Shown one piece after another: positions 54,958 to 63,287 of a DNA stretch of 64,000 bases. The DNA is from Muribaculaceae bacterium (GTDB lineage: Bacteria; Bacteroidota; Bacteroidia; Bacteroidales; Muribaculaceae). The DNA lies in contig JAFZRJ010000026.1 of assembly GCA_017619935.1 (NCBI GenBank), positions 46,967-110,966 on the forward strand. The letters are read 5' to 3'. The translations under genes were made by a program, and so were the position numbers. The first letter of the stretch is position 1, and each line of letters begins with the position of its first letter. The notes beneath the pieces are model-generated. The model saw only the letters and a program-made list of their open reading frames with translations. It had not been told where the DNA came from and made no database searches.

Positions 54958-56208
54958 TTAGTCGCGAAGAATGGGCATGGTCATGCAACGGGCGCCACCG
55001 CCTGCACGGGGCAACTCCGACGCACCGAATACGGCCACAAACTTCTCGTATTCGTTCAGGCTGACCTTGCCACTGCAGATATCCTCAGCAGGCAAAACGG
55101 CAAAGCCGGCTCGGTCCAGTGTATCAATGGTATGAACATTACGGCGATAACCCAGCACTTTTCCGTCGCCCAACGCGAAGAAATTGGCACCACTATGCCA
55201 TTGCTCGCGCAACTGTATCCAGGGGTCGTCACAGCCGCAAATCACCGGTTCAATATCCCATCCCAGACTATGCAAGCCGTCCAAGATATTAGGCACTTCA
55301 CGATAGGAAACCTTGCCGTGGTCAATAGTGATGAGCGTGGTGGCCTTGTCGGCAAAGAAGCCTTTCTTGCGCAGCATCGGCTCAAAAGCCATGCACTCAT
55401 GCTGACCGAGGAAGGTGAACACCATATCAAGGTGAATAAACGATTCGGGATGATGAGGCAATTCCTGAACGAGGATGTTGAAACGCTCACGGTCGCGAGC
55501 AAAAGTCTTGATCAGGTATTCCACACCTTTCGGATTGGTGCGGATACCCTGCCCCACGCACAACAAGTCGGGCGATGCGACCAGCACGTCGCCACCTTCG
55601 GTGCGAGCAGCGGGGTCCCATGCCTGAGTGTCGAGCATCTCCACCTTGAAGAAATATCGGAAAATGGCTTTATATATTTGTGTCTCACGCTCACGCACCT
55701 CAAAACTCATAGAATTGATGAGCACGCGGTCAAAGACCGTTGACGAGGCATCACGCGTGAAGAACAAGTTGTACAACGGCTTGAGCAAGTAGCGATTGGG
55801 CGACACGCGATCCCAAAGCGGGTCTTCGTAACCCTCAATCAAAATTTTGGCCAAATGCTTGGCAAAAGCGGCATCGCCACTTTCTCCAGCCTTCACCACC
55901 TCGTCGGCGGCCCACTGTTGAATAACATCATTGGCCAACTCATTTCTCACTTCAGCATCTTGCAGCAACTGTTCCAGGATATCGGCCACGTAGTAAACAC
56001 GTGTCCAGTGTTCGAGCACACCTCGAAAGTTATTGTACTCTTTGTCGGCATTATAACGGACCAAGATATCGTTAAACAGCGCATCGGCGGCATTCATGGG
56101 CGTCATACGCTCAATTTCCACGCCTGGGCGATGCAGCAGCACGGCACGCAATCGCCCATACTCGGAAGCCACGTTCACACGACACGGAGCCATTTCTTTT
56201 GAATCCAT
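54958..56208 (-). CDS. arcA: Arginine deiminase
   Basis: The 416-residue enzyme (ATG at 56208; a GTG at 56271 would add 21 residues) hydrolyses arginine to citrulline and ammonia. Family marks: LRAVLLHRPGVEIERMTP near residue 20, FTRDASS near 155, the EGGD motif near 210, HLDMVFTFL near 258, and the nucleophile C408 in GGGARCMTMPI. It lies downstream of pruA on the same strand with a 107-nt gap. Its product feeds ArcB and ArcC, encoded 2 kb away. Confidence 0.94.
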   Translation of the reverse strand: MDSKEMAPCRVNVASEYGRLRAVLLHRPGVEIERMTPMNAADALFNDILVRYNADKEYNNFRGVLEHWTRVYYVADILEQLLQDAEVRNELANDVIQQWAADEVVKAGESGDAAFAKHLAKILIEGYEDPLWDRVSPNRYLLKPLYNLFFTRDASSTVFDRVLINSMSFEVRERETQIYKAIFRYFFKVEMLDTQAWDPAARTEGGDVLVASPDLLCVGQGIRTNPKGVEYLIKTFARDRERFNILVQELPHHPESFIHLDMVFTFLGQHECMAFEPMLRKKGFFADKATTLITIDHGKVSYREVPNILDGLHSLGWDIEPVICGCDDPWIQLREQWHSGANFFALGDGKVLGYRRNVHTIDTLDRAGFAVLPAEDICSGKVSLNEYEKFVAVFGASELPRAGGGARCMTMPILRD

Positions 56209-56315
56209 ATTGCTAACAGTTATATTTGTATCCAGTGTGTGGGCACAATCAACTTCATCGTTCTCACACACTGCATTCCCTCAACATCTCTTACTCATAC
56301 CCAATTTGCTCGAAA

Positions 56316-57941
56316 TTATTTCAAGTAGGTATAGCGGTAATCAGTGGGTGAAACCAATGTTTCCTTAATGACGCGTGGAATCATCCAACGAATCAGGTTG
56401 AACTCACCGCCAGCCTTATCATTGGTACCGCTGGCACGTGCGCCACCGAAGGGCTGCATGCCAACCACTGCACCTGTGGGTTTGTCGTTGATGTAGAAGT
56501 TTCCGGCTGCATAGCAGAGTTGGTCGGTAATCTTCTCCACTGCCAAACGATCGCGGCCAAACACTGCGCCGGTCAAGCCGTAGGGCGATGTCTCGTCACA
56601 CAGTTTCACCGTCTCATCCACCTTGTCATCATCATAAGGATAAACGGTCAGCACCGGACCGAAGATTTCTTCTTCCATCGATTTGAAGTGCGGGTTGCTG
56701 GTCTCAATCACCGTAGGCTCCACAAACCAGCCTACCGACTTGTCGCACTTTCCGCCAATGACCACCTGGGCGTCGGCGGCTGCCTGAGCATAGTCGATAT
56801 ACGATTTGCACTTGTCAAACGATACCTCATCGATAACAGCGTTGATAAAGTTGGACGCATCTTTCACGTCGCCCATCTTCACCTCAGCGGCCATGCGCTT
56901 CACGTCGGCAAGCACATCGGGCCACATACTCTTGGGAATATACATGCGTGATGCTGCCGAGCATTTTTGTCCTTGGAACTCAAAAGCTCCGCAGAATGCA
57001 GCGGTAGCCACGGCTTTTTTGTCGGCCGAAGGATGGACAAAGATGAAATCCTTTCCACCGGTTTCACCCACCAGTCGAGGATAAGAAATATACTTATCCA
57101 CATTAAGGCTGGCTTGTTTCCACAGCGACTTGAACGTGGAGGTGCTGCCGGTGAAGTGAATGCCAGAGAAATATTTCGATTGTGTAGCCACCTCACCAAT
57201 GAGAGCGCCACTACCAGGCAAGAAGTTCACAACGCCATCGGGCAAACCGGCTTCCTTGTAAAGTTGCATCAGGTAGTAGTTGCTCAACAGAGCCGTTGTC
57301 GATGGTTTCCACAATGCCACGTTACCCATGAGCACTGGGGTCATACACAGGTTGGAGGCGATAGATGTGAAGTTAAACGGTGTTACCGCCAAGATGAAGC
57401 CCTCCAACGGACGATATTCGGTATGGTTCAGTTGAGCCACGCCATCCTTGGGTTGCATGCCGTAGATTTTGGAGGCATAATGCACATTATAGCGGAAGAA
57501 GTCAATGGTTTCACAAGCCGAATCGATTTCGGCCTGATAGATATTCTTGCTTTGGCCCAGCATACAGGCGGCATTCATGATGGGACGATATTTGGTGGCC
57601 AGCAACTCCGCCATCTTCATCACTATGGCGGCGCGAGTCGTCCATGGTGTCCGGCTCCATTCTTTCCACGCCTTCATGGCTGCCTCAATGGCCATTTCCA
57701 CCTCTTTTTGTCCCACCTTGTGATAGGTGGCCAGAACATGCTTGTGATCGTGCGGGCACGTGACTTGACCCACATCGCCGGTGCGGATTTCCTTGCCACC
57801 GATGATGATGGGGATGTCAACCACCATATTGCTCTGGCGGTCAAGTTCTTTTTCTAGTGCTACACGTTCTGGCGAGCCTGCCAGATAGGCCTTCACCGGC
57901 TCATTAGCGGGAAGAGGGAATGAAATAACAGAATTATTCAT
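56316..57941 (-). CDS. pruA: Delta-1-pyrroline-5-carboxylate dehydrogenase
   Basis: The 541-residue aldehyde dehydrogenase oxidises glutamate semialdehyde to glutamate with NAD. The catalytic Cys is in FQGQKCSAASRMY near residue 320 and the general-base Glu in VGETGGKDF near 285. The length and N-terminus match the stand-alone eukaryote-like P5CDH type, not the PutA fusion. It works after RocD (60341-61609) to send ornithine carbon to glutamate. Confidence 0.94.
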   Translation of the reverse strand: MNNSVISFPLPANEPVKAYLAGSPERVALEKELDRQSNMVVDIPIIIGGKEIRTGDVGQVTCPHDHKHVLATYHKVGQKEVEMAIEAAMKAWKEWSRTPWTTRAAIVMKMAELLATKYRPIMNAACMLGQSKNIYQAEIDSACETIDFFRYNVHYASKIYGMQPKDGVAQLNHTEYRPLEGFILAVTPFNFTSIASNLCMTPVLMGNVALWKPSTTALLSNYYLMQLYKEAGLPDGVVNFLPGSGALIGEVATQSKYFSGIHFTGSTSTFKSLWKQASLNVDKYISYPRLVGETGGKDFIFVHPSADKKAVATAAFCGAFEFQGQKCSAASRMYIPKSMWPDVLADVKRMAAEVKMGDVKDASNFINAVIDEVSFDKCKSYIDYAQAAADAQVVIGGKCDKSVGWFVEPTVIETSNPHFKSMEEEIFGPVLTVYPYDDDKVDETVKLCDETSPYGLTGAVFGRDRLAVEKITDQLCYAAGNFYINDKPTGAVVGMQPFGGARASGTNDKAGGEFNLIRWMIPRVIKETLVSPTDYRYTYLK

Positions 57942-57990
57942 GACGTCAGTTAATTAATTAAGTTTGTCTTGGTAATAAATTTTCTCGCTG

Positions 57991-58021
57991 CAAAGATACA
58001 AATTATCTCTTAAAAATCAAT
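57991..58021 (-). promoter_or_regulatory. Promoter of pruA-arcA
   Basis: On the minus strand ATTG (58021-58018), 19-nt spacer, TATCTTTG (57998-57991), about 43 nt before the pruA ATG. The 263-bp gap 57942-58204 holds only this and the divergent arcB promoter. Confidence 0.6.
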
Positions 58022-58124
58022 CATCACAGGCAGATTTTGTCATCACTTGGCCTAAATTTGTCTCTTGACAAAATAAAAAGAATAAAAATTATTGAAATAC
58101 TTGCTTTGGTTAACCGAAAATGAT

Positions 58125-58132
58125 TACCTTTG
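58125..58132 (+). promoter_or_regulatory. -7 box of the arcB promoter
   Basis: TACCTTTG at 58125-58132 lies about 72 nt before the arcB ATG. CTTG at 58100-58103 gives a 21-nt spacer. No obvious Arg-repressor box is seen between the divergent promoters. Confidence 0.5.
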
Positions 58133-58204
58133 CAGCGCTTATTTGAAAACCATTTACTTGGTTTTTTTTTATTGATTTATTATTTACCTTAACTAAAACA
58201 AACT

Positions 58205-59197
58205 ATGCCAAGAAGTTTATCAGGAAGAAGTTTCTTGAAGTTACTGGACTTCACCACCGAGGAGATTCAATATTTGTTGGAACTTTCCAAGGATTTTAAG
58301 CGTATGAAACGCGCCGGAACTGTGCACAAGTACCTCACCGGCAAAAACATCGTGCTGTTGTTTGAAAAGACTTCAACACGCACCCGCTGCTCGTTCGAGG
58401 TCGCCGGCAACGACTTGGGCATGGGCGTCACTTATCTTGATCCAGGTTCCTCACAAATGGGCAAAAAAGAGTCGCTCGAAGACACCGCAAAGGTGCTCGG
58501 ACGCATGTTCGACGGAATTGAGTATCGCGGCTTCGACCAGCAGATTGTCGAAGACCTCGCCAGGTATGCCGGAGTGCCCGTGTGGAACGGTCTCACCACC
58601 GAGTTCCACCCCACTCAGATGCTCGCCGATGTCCTGACCATTGAAGAGAACTTCGGCCACTACAAAGGTCTAAAAATGGTCTTTATGGGCGATGCCCGCA
58701 ACAATGTCGCCAACTCTCTGATGGTGGTCTCGGCCAAATTGGGCATCAACTTCGTCGCTTGTGGTCCCAAAGAGAACATGCCCGACAAAAAACTCGTGGA
58801 CACCTGCAAGAAAATCGCGAAGGAAAATGGTTGCACCATCACCCTGACCGACGACGTGAAGAAAGGCACCAAGAACGCTGACGTCATCTATACCGACATT
58901 TGGGTGTCGATGGGTGAGCCCGACGAAATCTGGGAAAAGCGCATCAAGTTGTTGAAACCCTATCAAGTCAACGACAACGTGATGGCCAACGCCAATCCTA
59001 ACGCCATCTTCCTGCATTGCCTGCCCTCGTTCCACGACTTGGAAACAACGATCGGAAAGGACATCCACAAGAAGTTTGGCTTGCCCGAGATGGAAGTGAC
59101 CGACAAGGTGTTCCGTGGCCCGCAAAGCAAGGTGTTCGATGAGGCCGAAAACCGCATGCACACCATCAAGGCCGTCATGTATGCAACACTTAAATAA
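58205..59197 (+). CDS. arcB: Ornithine carbamoyltransferase, catabolic type
   Basis: A 330-residue transcarbamylase with the carbamoyl-phosphate motif STRTR near residue 56, HPTQ near 136, the ornithine-binding WVSMGEP segment near 235, and HCLP near 272, followed by the C-terminal [10 protein letters not shown]. The pattern [14 protein letters not shown] and WVSMGEP closely follow ArcB proteins. In the neighbourhood of ArcA and ArcC it would split citrulline by phosphate into ornithine and carbamoyl phosphate, although the same enzyme can run in the biosynthetic direction. Confidence 0.92.
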   Translation: MPRSLSGRSFLKLLDFTTEEIQYLLELSKDFKRMKRAGTVHKYLTGKNIVLLFEKTSTRTRCSFEVAGNDLGMGVTYLDPGSSQMGKKESLEDTAKVLGRMFDGIEYRGFDQQIVEDLARYAGVPVWNGLTTEFHPTQMLADVLTIEENFGHYKGLKMVFMGDARNNVANSLMVVSAKLGINFVACGPKENMPDKKLVDTCKKIAKENGCTITLTDDVKKGTKNADVIYTDIWVSMGEPDEIWEKRIKLLKPYQVNDNVMANANPNAIFLHCLPSFHDLETTIGKDIHKKFGLPEMEVTDKVFRGPQSKVFDEAENRMHTIKAVMYATLK

Positions 59198-59241
59198 TTA
59201 GCCGATTTTTAGAAGAATATAATCAATACAACTATTGGATA

Positions 59242-59289
59242 AAACCAGCTCCCTTTCCCACACTGAGGGGGAGCGTGGTTTCATCTTTT
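59242..59289 (+). terminator. Hairpin between arcB and arcC
   Basis: AAACCA-GCTCCC (59242-59253) pairs with GGGAGC-TGGTTT (59269-59281, one bulge), and TTTTT follows after a 3-nt gap. Partial termination would lower arcC relative to arcB. Confidence 0.6.
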
Positions 59290-59322
59290 TCCATTGACAA
59301 GAGCAATTATATATAATAGAAT

Positions 59323-60261
59323 ATGAGAAAACGTCTTGTAATAGCATTAGGAGGCAATGCGCTAGGCAACTCGCCACAAGAGCAGCTGGAACTTGTCAAA
59401 AGCACCGCTTCTACCATCGTCGACCTCGTGGAAGAAGGCTACGACGTGGTCATCGGGCACGGCAATGGGCCGCAAGTGGGTATGGTGAACCTGGCATTTG
59501 AATTCTCGGCCAACAATGGAGGTTGCGCTCCGGCCATGCCTTTCCCTGAATGTGGAGCCATGACTCAAGGCTACATCGGCTATCACTTGCAACAAGCAGT
59601 GCAACGTGAGTTGGCACGTCGTGGTCTCAACACGCCTTGCGCTGCTATCATCACGCAGGTGGTCGTTGACCCTAACGATGAAGCCTTCCAGCATCCCACC
59701 AAACCCGTGGGTATGTTCTACAGCAAGGAAGACGCCGACCGCATCATGGCCGAAACGGGCTACACCTTCGTTGAGGATGCCGGTCGAGGTTACCGCCGCG
59801 TGGTGCCCTCACCCGTACCGGTCAAGATTGTAGAATTACCCATCTTGGAAGAACTTGTCGATATGCACAGCCTCGTCATCACCGCCGGTGGTGGAGGCAT
59901 CCCCGTGATTGAGAAAGGTCCTGGCGATTTCCAAGGTGTGGCGGCGGTCATCGACAAGGATCGTGCAAGCGCCAAACTGGCTCTTGACCTCAACGCCGAT
60001 ATGCTCATCATCCTCACTGCTGTCGAGAAAGTGTCCATCAACTTTGGAAAGCCCGACCAAAAAGACCTTGAGCAAATGACTATCGCTGAGGCCAACGAGT
60101 ACATCCGGCAGAATCAGTTTGCCCCTGGCAGCATGCTGCCCAAGGTGGAGTCGTGCATCAGCTTTGTGCAAAAAACCAAAGGTGGCAAAGCGCTCATCAC
60201 ATCGCTGGAGAAAGCGCGTGAAGCACTGCAAGGCAAAACCGGCACACTCATCGTGAAATAA
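59323..60261 (+). CDS. arcC: Carbamate kinase
   Basis: The 312-residue amino-acid-kinase-fold enzyme makes ATP from ADP and carbamoyl phosphate. It shows LVIALGGNALGN at the N-terminus, IGHGNGPQVG near 47, RRVVPSPVP near 165, and ITAGGGGIPV near 188, plus the VIDKDRASAKLA segment. It completes the arginine deiminase pathway and follows arcB by 125 nt. Confidence 0.95.
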   Translation: MRKRLVIALGGNALGNSPQEQLELVKSTASTIVDLVEEGYDVVIGHGNGPQVGMVNLAFEFSANNGGCAPAMPFPECGAMTQGYIGYHLQQAVQRELARRGLNTPCAAIITQVVVDPNDEAFQHPTKPVGMFYSKEDADRIMAETGYTFVEDAGRGYRRVVPSPVPVKIVELPILEELVDMHSLVITAGGGGIPVIEKGPGDFQGVAAVIDKDRASAKLALDLNADMLIILTAVEKVSINFGKPDQKDLEQMTIAEANEYIRQNQFAPGSMLPKVESCISFVQKTKGGKALITSLEKAREALQGKTGTLIVK

Positions 60262-60284
60262 GTTACGATGACAGTAATAAACAT

Positions 60285-60319
60285 TGGCGCGACCCTCTAC
60301 TGAGAGCCGCGCCATTTTA
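60285..60319. terminator. Terminator between convergent arcC and rocD
   Basis: TGGCGCG (60285-60291) pairs with CGCGCCA (60308-60314) with an inner CTCT/AGAG stem, then TTTTAT on the plus strand; the minus strand also runs into T residues. Confidence 0.78.
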
Positions 60320-60340
60320 TTGTCCAATGATTAATTCGGT

Positions 60341-61609
60341 TTATTTCGACATTTGCTCGAAAGTCTTCTTGATGATGCCGATGGCCTTCAAGAGTTCTTC
60401 CTTCGTGATGCACAACGGTGGAGCGAAGCGGATAATGTCGTCATGCGTGGGCTTTGCCAGCAAACCGTTCTCCATCAGTTTCAAGCAGATGTCCCAAGCG
60501 GTTTTTCCCTTGATGGGCTTGGTTACGATAGCGTTGAGCAAGCCACGGCCTCGCACCTGAACGATGAACGGCGATTCAATCTTCATGATTTCCTCACGGA
60601 AGATTTTTCCCATCTTCTCGGCATTCTGCACCAACTTCTCATCTTTGACCACTTTCAGCGCCTCAACGGCCACACGGGCTGCCAAGGGGAATCCGCCGAA
60701 GGTCGAGCCGTGCTCTCCGGGCTTGATGTTGAGCATCACATCGTCATCGGCAAGGCAAGCCGAAACAGGAAGCACACCGCCACCGAGGGCTTTGCCCAAA
60801 ATCACGATGTCGGGACGGATACCGTCGTGCTGGCTGCAAAGCATCTTGCCGGTGCGGGCGATACCCGTCTGCACCTCGTCGGCAATGAACAGCACATTGT
60901 GCTTGTGGCACAGGTCGAAACAGGCTTTCAGGTAACCATCATCGGGCACAAACACGCCAGCTTCGCCCTGGATAGGCTCGGCGATGAATGCACACACTTC
61001 CTTGCCATACTTCACCAGCGCTTTCTCCAAAGCCTTGGTGTCGTTATAAGGAATGCGAATGAAACCTGGGGTCAGCGGGCCGTAATCGGCATACGAACTG
61101 GGGTCGTTGCTCATGGTGATGACGGTCACTGTGCGGCCATGGAAGTTGCCTTCGCAGCAGATAATCTTAATTTTGTCGTTGGGAATGCCTTTCTTCACCG
61201 CACCCCAACGGCGAGCCAGTTTTAATGCGGTTTCTACACCTTCGGCACCGGTATTCATGGGCAACACACGGTCATAACCGAAGTAGCTGTGCATAAATTT
61301 CTCATACTCCGAGAAAGCGTCGTTATAGAAAGCGCGAGAGGTAAGGCACAACACATCGGCCTGCTGTTTCAACGCCTTGACGATGCGAGGATGGCAGTGG
61401 CCCTGGTTGACGGCTGAGTAAGACGAAAGGAAATCGAAATACTTCTTGCCTTCAACGTCCCACACGTAGATGCCTTTTCCCTTGTGAAGCACCACGGGCA
61501 GCGGATGATAGTTGTGTGCGCCGTAACGGTCTTCCATCTGGATGTAACGTTTGGTTTCAGCCTTGTCGGCTTTCTTGGGAGTCGCTTTTTTTACTGCTGG
61601 TTTGTTCAT
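60341..61609 (-). CDS. rocD: Ornithine aminotransferase
   Basis: The 422-residue PLP enzyme turns ornithine plus 2-oxoglutarate into glutamate semialdehyde and glutamate. Marks: [13 protein letters not shown] near residue 30, [15 protein letters not shown] near 118, [14 protein letters not shown] near 244, and the PLP lysine in [12 protein letters not shown] near 275. The first 22 residues are Lys/Ala-rich and beyond the usual start, possibly a disordered tail. It supplies PruA with substrate. Confidence 0.94.
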   Translation of the reverse strand: MNKPAVKKATPKKADKAETKRYIQMEDRYGAHNYHPLPVVLHKGKGIYVWDVEGKKYFDFLSSYSAVNQGHCHPRIVKALKQQADVLCLTSRAFYNDAFSEYEKFMHSYFGYDRVLPMNTGAEGVETALKLARRWGAVKKGIPNDKIKIICCEGNFHGRTVTVITMSNDPSSYADYGPLTPGFIRIPYNDTKALEKALVKYGKEVCAFIAEPIQGEAGVFVPDDGYLKACFDLCHKHNVLFIADEVQTGIARTGKMLCSQHDGIRPDIVILGKALGGGVLPVSACLADDDVMLNIKPGEHGSTFGGFPLAARVAVEALKVVKDEKLVQNAEKMGKIFREEIMKIESPFIVQVRGRGLLNAIVTKPIKGKTAWDICLKLMENGLLAKPTHDDIIRFAPPLCITKEELLKAIGIIKKTFEQMSK

Positions 61610-61659
61610 AGGTTCAGTCAGTTTAATATTGGGTTAATATTTATTTGGATTTCGGAATG

Positions 61660-61690
61660 CAAAGTTAATGCAAAACATTATCAACTCAAA
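61660..61690 (-). promoter_or_regulatory. Promoter of rocD
   Basis: On the minus strand TTTG (61690-61687), a 19-nt spacer and TAACTTTG (61667-61660) give a near-perfect match about 45 nt before the ATG. Confidence 0.7.
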
Positions 61691-61771
61691 ATAAACGCAC
61701 CAATTTTTAACCTTTTTATTTTCATTTGTCATTTTTATCCATCAAATGAAGCGGATTCAAGCTTTATTCCG

Positions 61772-61779
61772 TAATTTTG
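61772..61779 (+). promoter_or_regulatory. -7 box before the 75-residue protein gene
   Basis: TAATTTTG at 61772-61779 precedes the ATG at 61802 by 22 nt. No clear -33 box. Confidence 0.5.
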
Positions 61780-61801
61780 CCGTTCAAAATTCTATAAAAA
61801 C

Positions 61802-62029
61802 ATGACTCGACACATAGTGACATTCAGCCATTACAGCGAAAGCGGGAACGCCAGCGACACGTTCCACTTCAGCGACAAAAAAGCAGCCCAAGAGAAATTC
61901 CTTGAGCTACGAGATGTCATTGAGCACAACTATGCCGACTGCCCCGACGTGGAAATCATCGACGAACCCGATTTCTTCGGGATGCGTAATCCAGAGGACG
62001 GCAGTTTCGCGCGTGTCACGCTTGACTGA
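61802..62029 (+). CDS. Small acidic protein, function unknown
   Basis: A 75-residue cytoplasmic-looking protein rich in Asp, Glu, His and Phe (begins MTRHIVTFSHYSESG, ends FARVTLD) with an apparent alpha/beta layout: a strand, a helix around KKAAQEKFLELRDVI, and two strands. A -7 box upstream and good codon use support it as a gene. It ends 17 nt from the convergent rhodanese/MBL gene. No family recognised. Confidence 0.58.
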   Translation: MTRHIVTFSHYSESGNASDTFHFSDKKAAQEKFLELRDVIEHNYADCPDVEIIDEPDFFGMRNPEDGSFARVTLD

Positions 62030-62045
62030 GCCATGGCTCAATCGG

Positions 62046-63101
62046 TCATTCGTAATGACGGATGCGCACTTCAATTTCCTCGTCTTTGATGGCATCGGGT
62101 AACGACGACACATCGGTCTGCCCATAATGGTACGGGAACAGCACCAGAGGCCGGAACATCTGCGCGGCGTGAACCAACTGTTCGGGGGTCATGGTGTAGG
62201 GTTGGTTGCACGGCAAGAATGCCACGTCTATGTCATTCAGCGACGCCATCTCCGGGATATCCTCGGTATCGCCGGCAATGTAGATGCACAAGTCGTCGAG
62301 GGTGAGGATAAAACCGTTGTCACGACCTTTGGGATGGTACTGCAAGTGCCCTTCCGTAATATTATAGGCAGGAACGGCTTCGAGTTTGATGTCGGGCCTT
62401 AGTTCTTTGTGGTCACCGTTTTTCATCACCTCGCCATAACCTATCATAGAAGCACAACGCTCGTTGGTGATGAGGCGCGTCTTTTCGGTCGATAGTTGGG
62501 CGATGGCCTCCTGGTCAAAGTGGTCGCCATGCTCATGCGTGACCAAAATATAATCGGCCTTGGGATAGGTAGTGAAATCGATGCTGCGGTCGCCCAGTTT
62601 TCGCACGGGATCCACCTCTATTTCCACGCCTTCATATTGGATGCGGATGCTGCCGTGCATCAGGGCGTAGAACTTCACCACTTTATCGTTCGAGGTTTTG
62701 AACACATCCACCTCCTCCGTTGTACTGGTCACCGGACGCTTTTGCTCCTTCCATGCTTGAATTCCGCCTTTGAGATTCACAACACGATAGCCTTCGGAAG
62801 CGAGCAACTTGGCGGCCGTCACCGAGCGGCGACCGCTTCGGCAATACACCGCCACCGTACGTTTCACGTCTAAATGTGACTTGGCGCACTCCACAAAGTC
62901 GTTCGCCTTGACGTCGATGTTCAACGCCCCTTCCAAGTGCTCCTTGGCATACTCCTCCGACGTGCGTACATCCAACAGTTGCACGTCACCACTCTGGAGC
63001 AGCGCCTCGAAAGCCTTCACATCGGCATCTTCGTATGCCTTGCTGCCGCAGGCCGTGTTCAGGCCCAGCAATGCCAGCATGAGAGAAATCCATTTTTTCA
63101 T
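62046..63101 (-). CDS. Lipoprotein fusing a rhodanese domain to a metallo-beta-lactamase-fold hydrolase
   Basis: With the ATG at 63101 the 351-residue protein has a lipoprotein signal (MKKWISLMLALLGLNTAC), a rhodanese domain (about 25-125) with the active-site loop CRSGRRS near 90, then an MBL/UlaG-like domain (about 145-350) with THEHGDHFD near 190, a later Asp in IAGDTEDIP, and a final His in FPYHYGQ. The ATG at 63161 would hide the signal in the middle of a longer chain. Rhodanese plus MBL pairings are known in sulfur chemistry; here they are in one exported chain. The substrate is unknown. Confidence 0.82.
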   Translation of the reverse strand: MKKWISLMLALLGLNTACGSKAYEDADVKAFEALLQSGDVQLLDVRTSEEYAKEHLEGALNIDVKANDFVECAKSHLDVKRTVAVYCRSGRRSVTAAKLLASEGYRVVNLKGGIQAWKEQKRPVTSTTEEVDVFKTSNDKVVKFYALMHGSIRIQYEGVEIEVDPVRKLGDRSIDFTTYPKADYILVTHEHGDHFDQEAIAQLSTEKTRLITNERCASMIGYGEVMKNGDHKELRPDIKLEAVPAYNITEGHLQYHPKGRDNGFILTLDDLCIYIAGDTEDIPEMASLNDIDVAFLPCNQPYTMTPEQLVHAAQMFRPLVLFPYHYGQTDVSSLPDAIKDEEIEVRIRHYE

Positions 63102-63213
63102 ATACTCATCTTTTGGTTTTCGTTCTGCAAATATCGGCAAAAAAATCGAATTGAACAACAAATCGGTGAGTCTTTTTTTGGGCTCAAACCGACGTTATTT
63201 GAGAATAAAGTTG

Positions 63214-63221
63214 TAATTTTG
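63214..63221 (+). promoter_or_regulatory. -7 box before the terminal secreted protein gene
   Basis: TAATTTTG at 63214-63221 lies 66 nt before the ATG at 63288. The upstream -33 element is unclear. Confidence 0.45.
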
Positions 63222-63287
63222 CGAATGGAATCGCAAAAATGGGCAGCGGTTCTAAAACCAGTTTATTCACTTAAAAACATACTGTAT

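Noticed and set aside
57942-58204. A gene or ArgR operators in the 263-bp gap between pruA and arcB
   Set aside because: No open frame with a start is present and I could not identify a convincing palindromic operator; only two promoters are supported.
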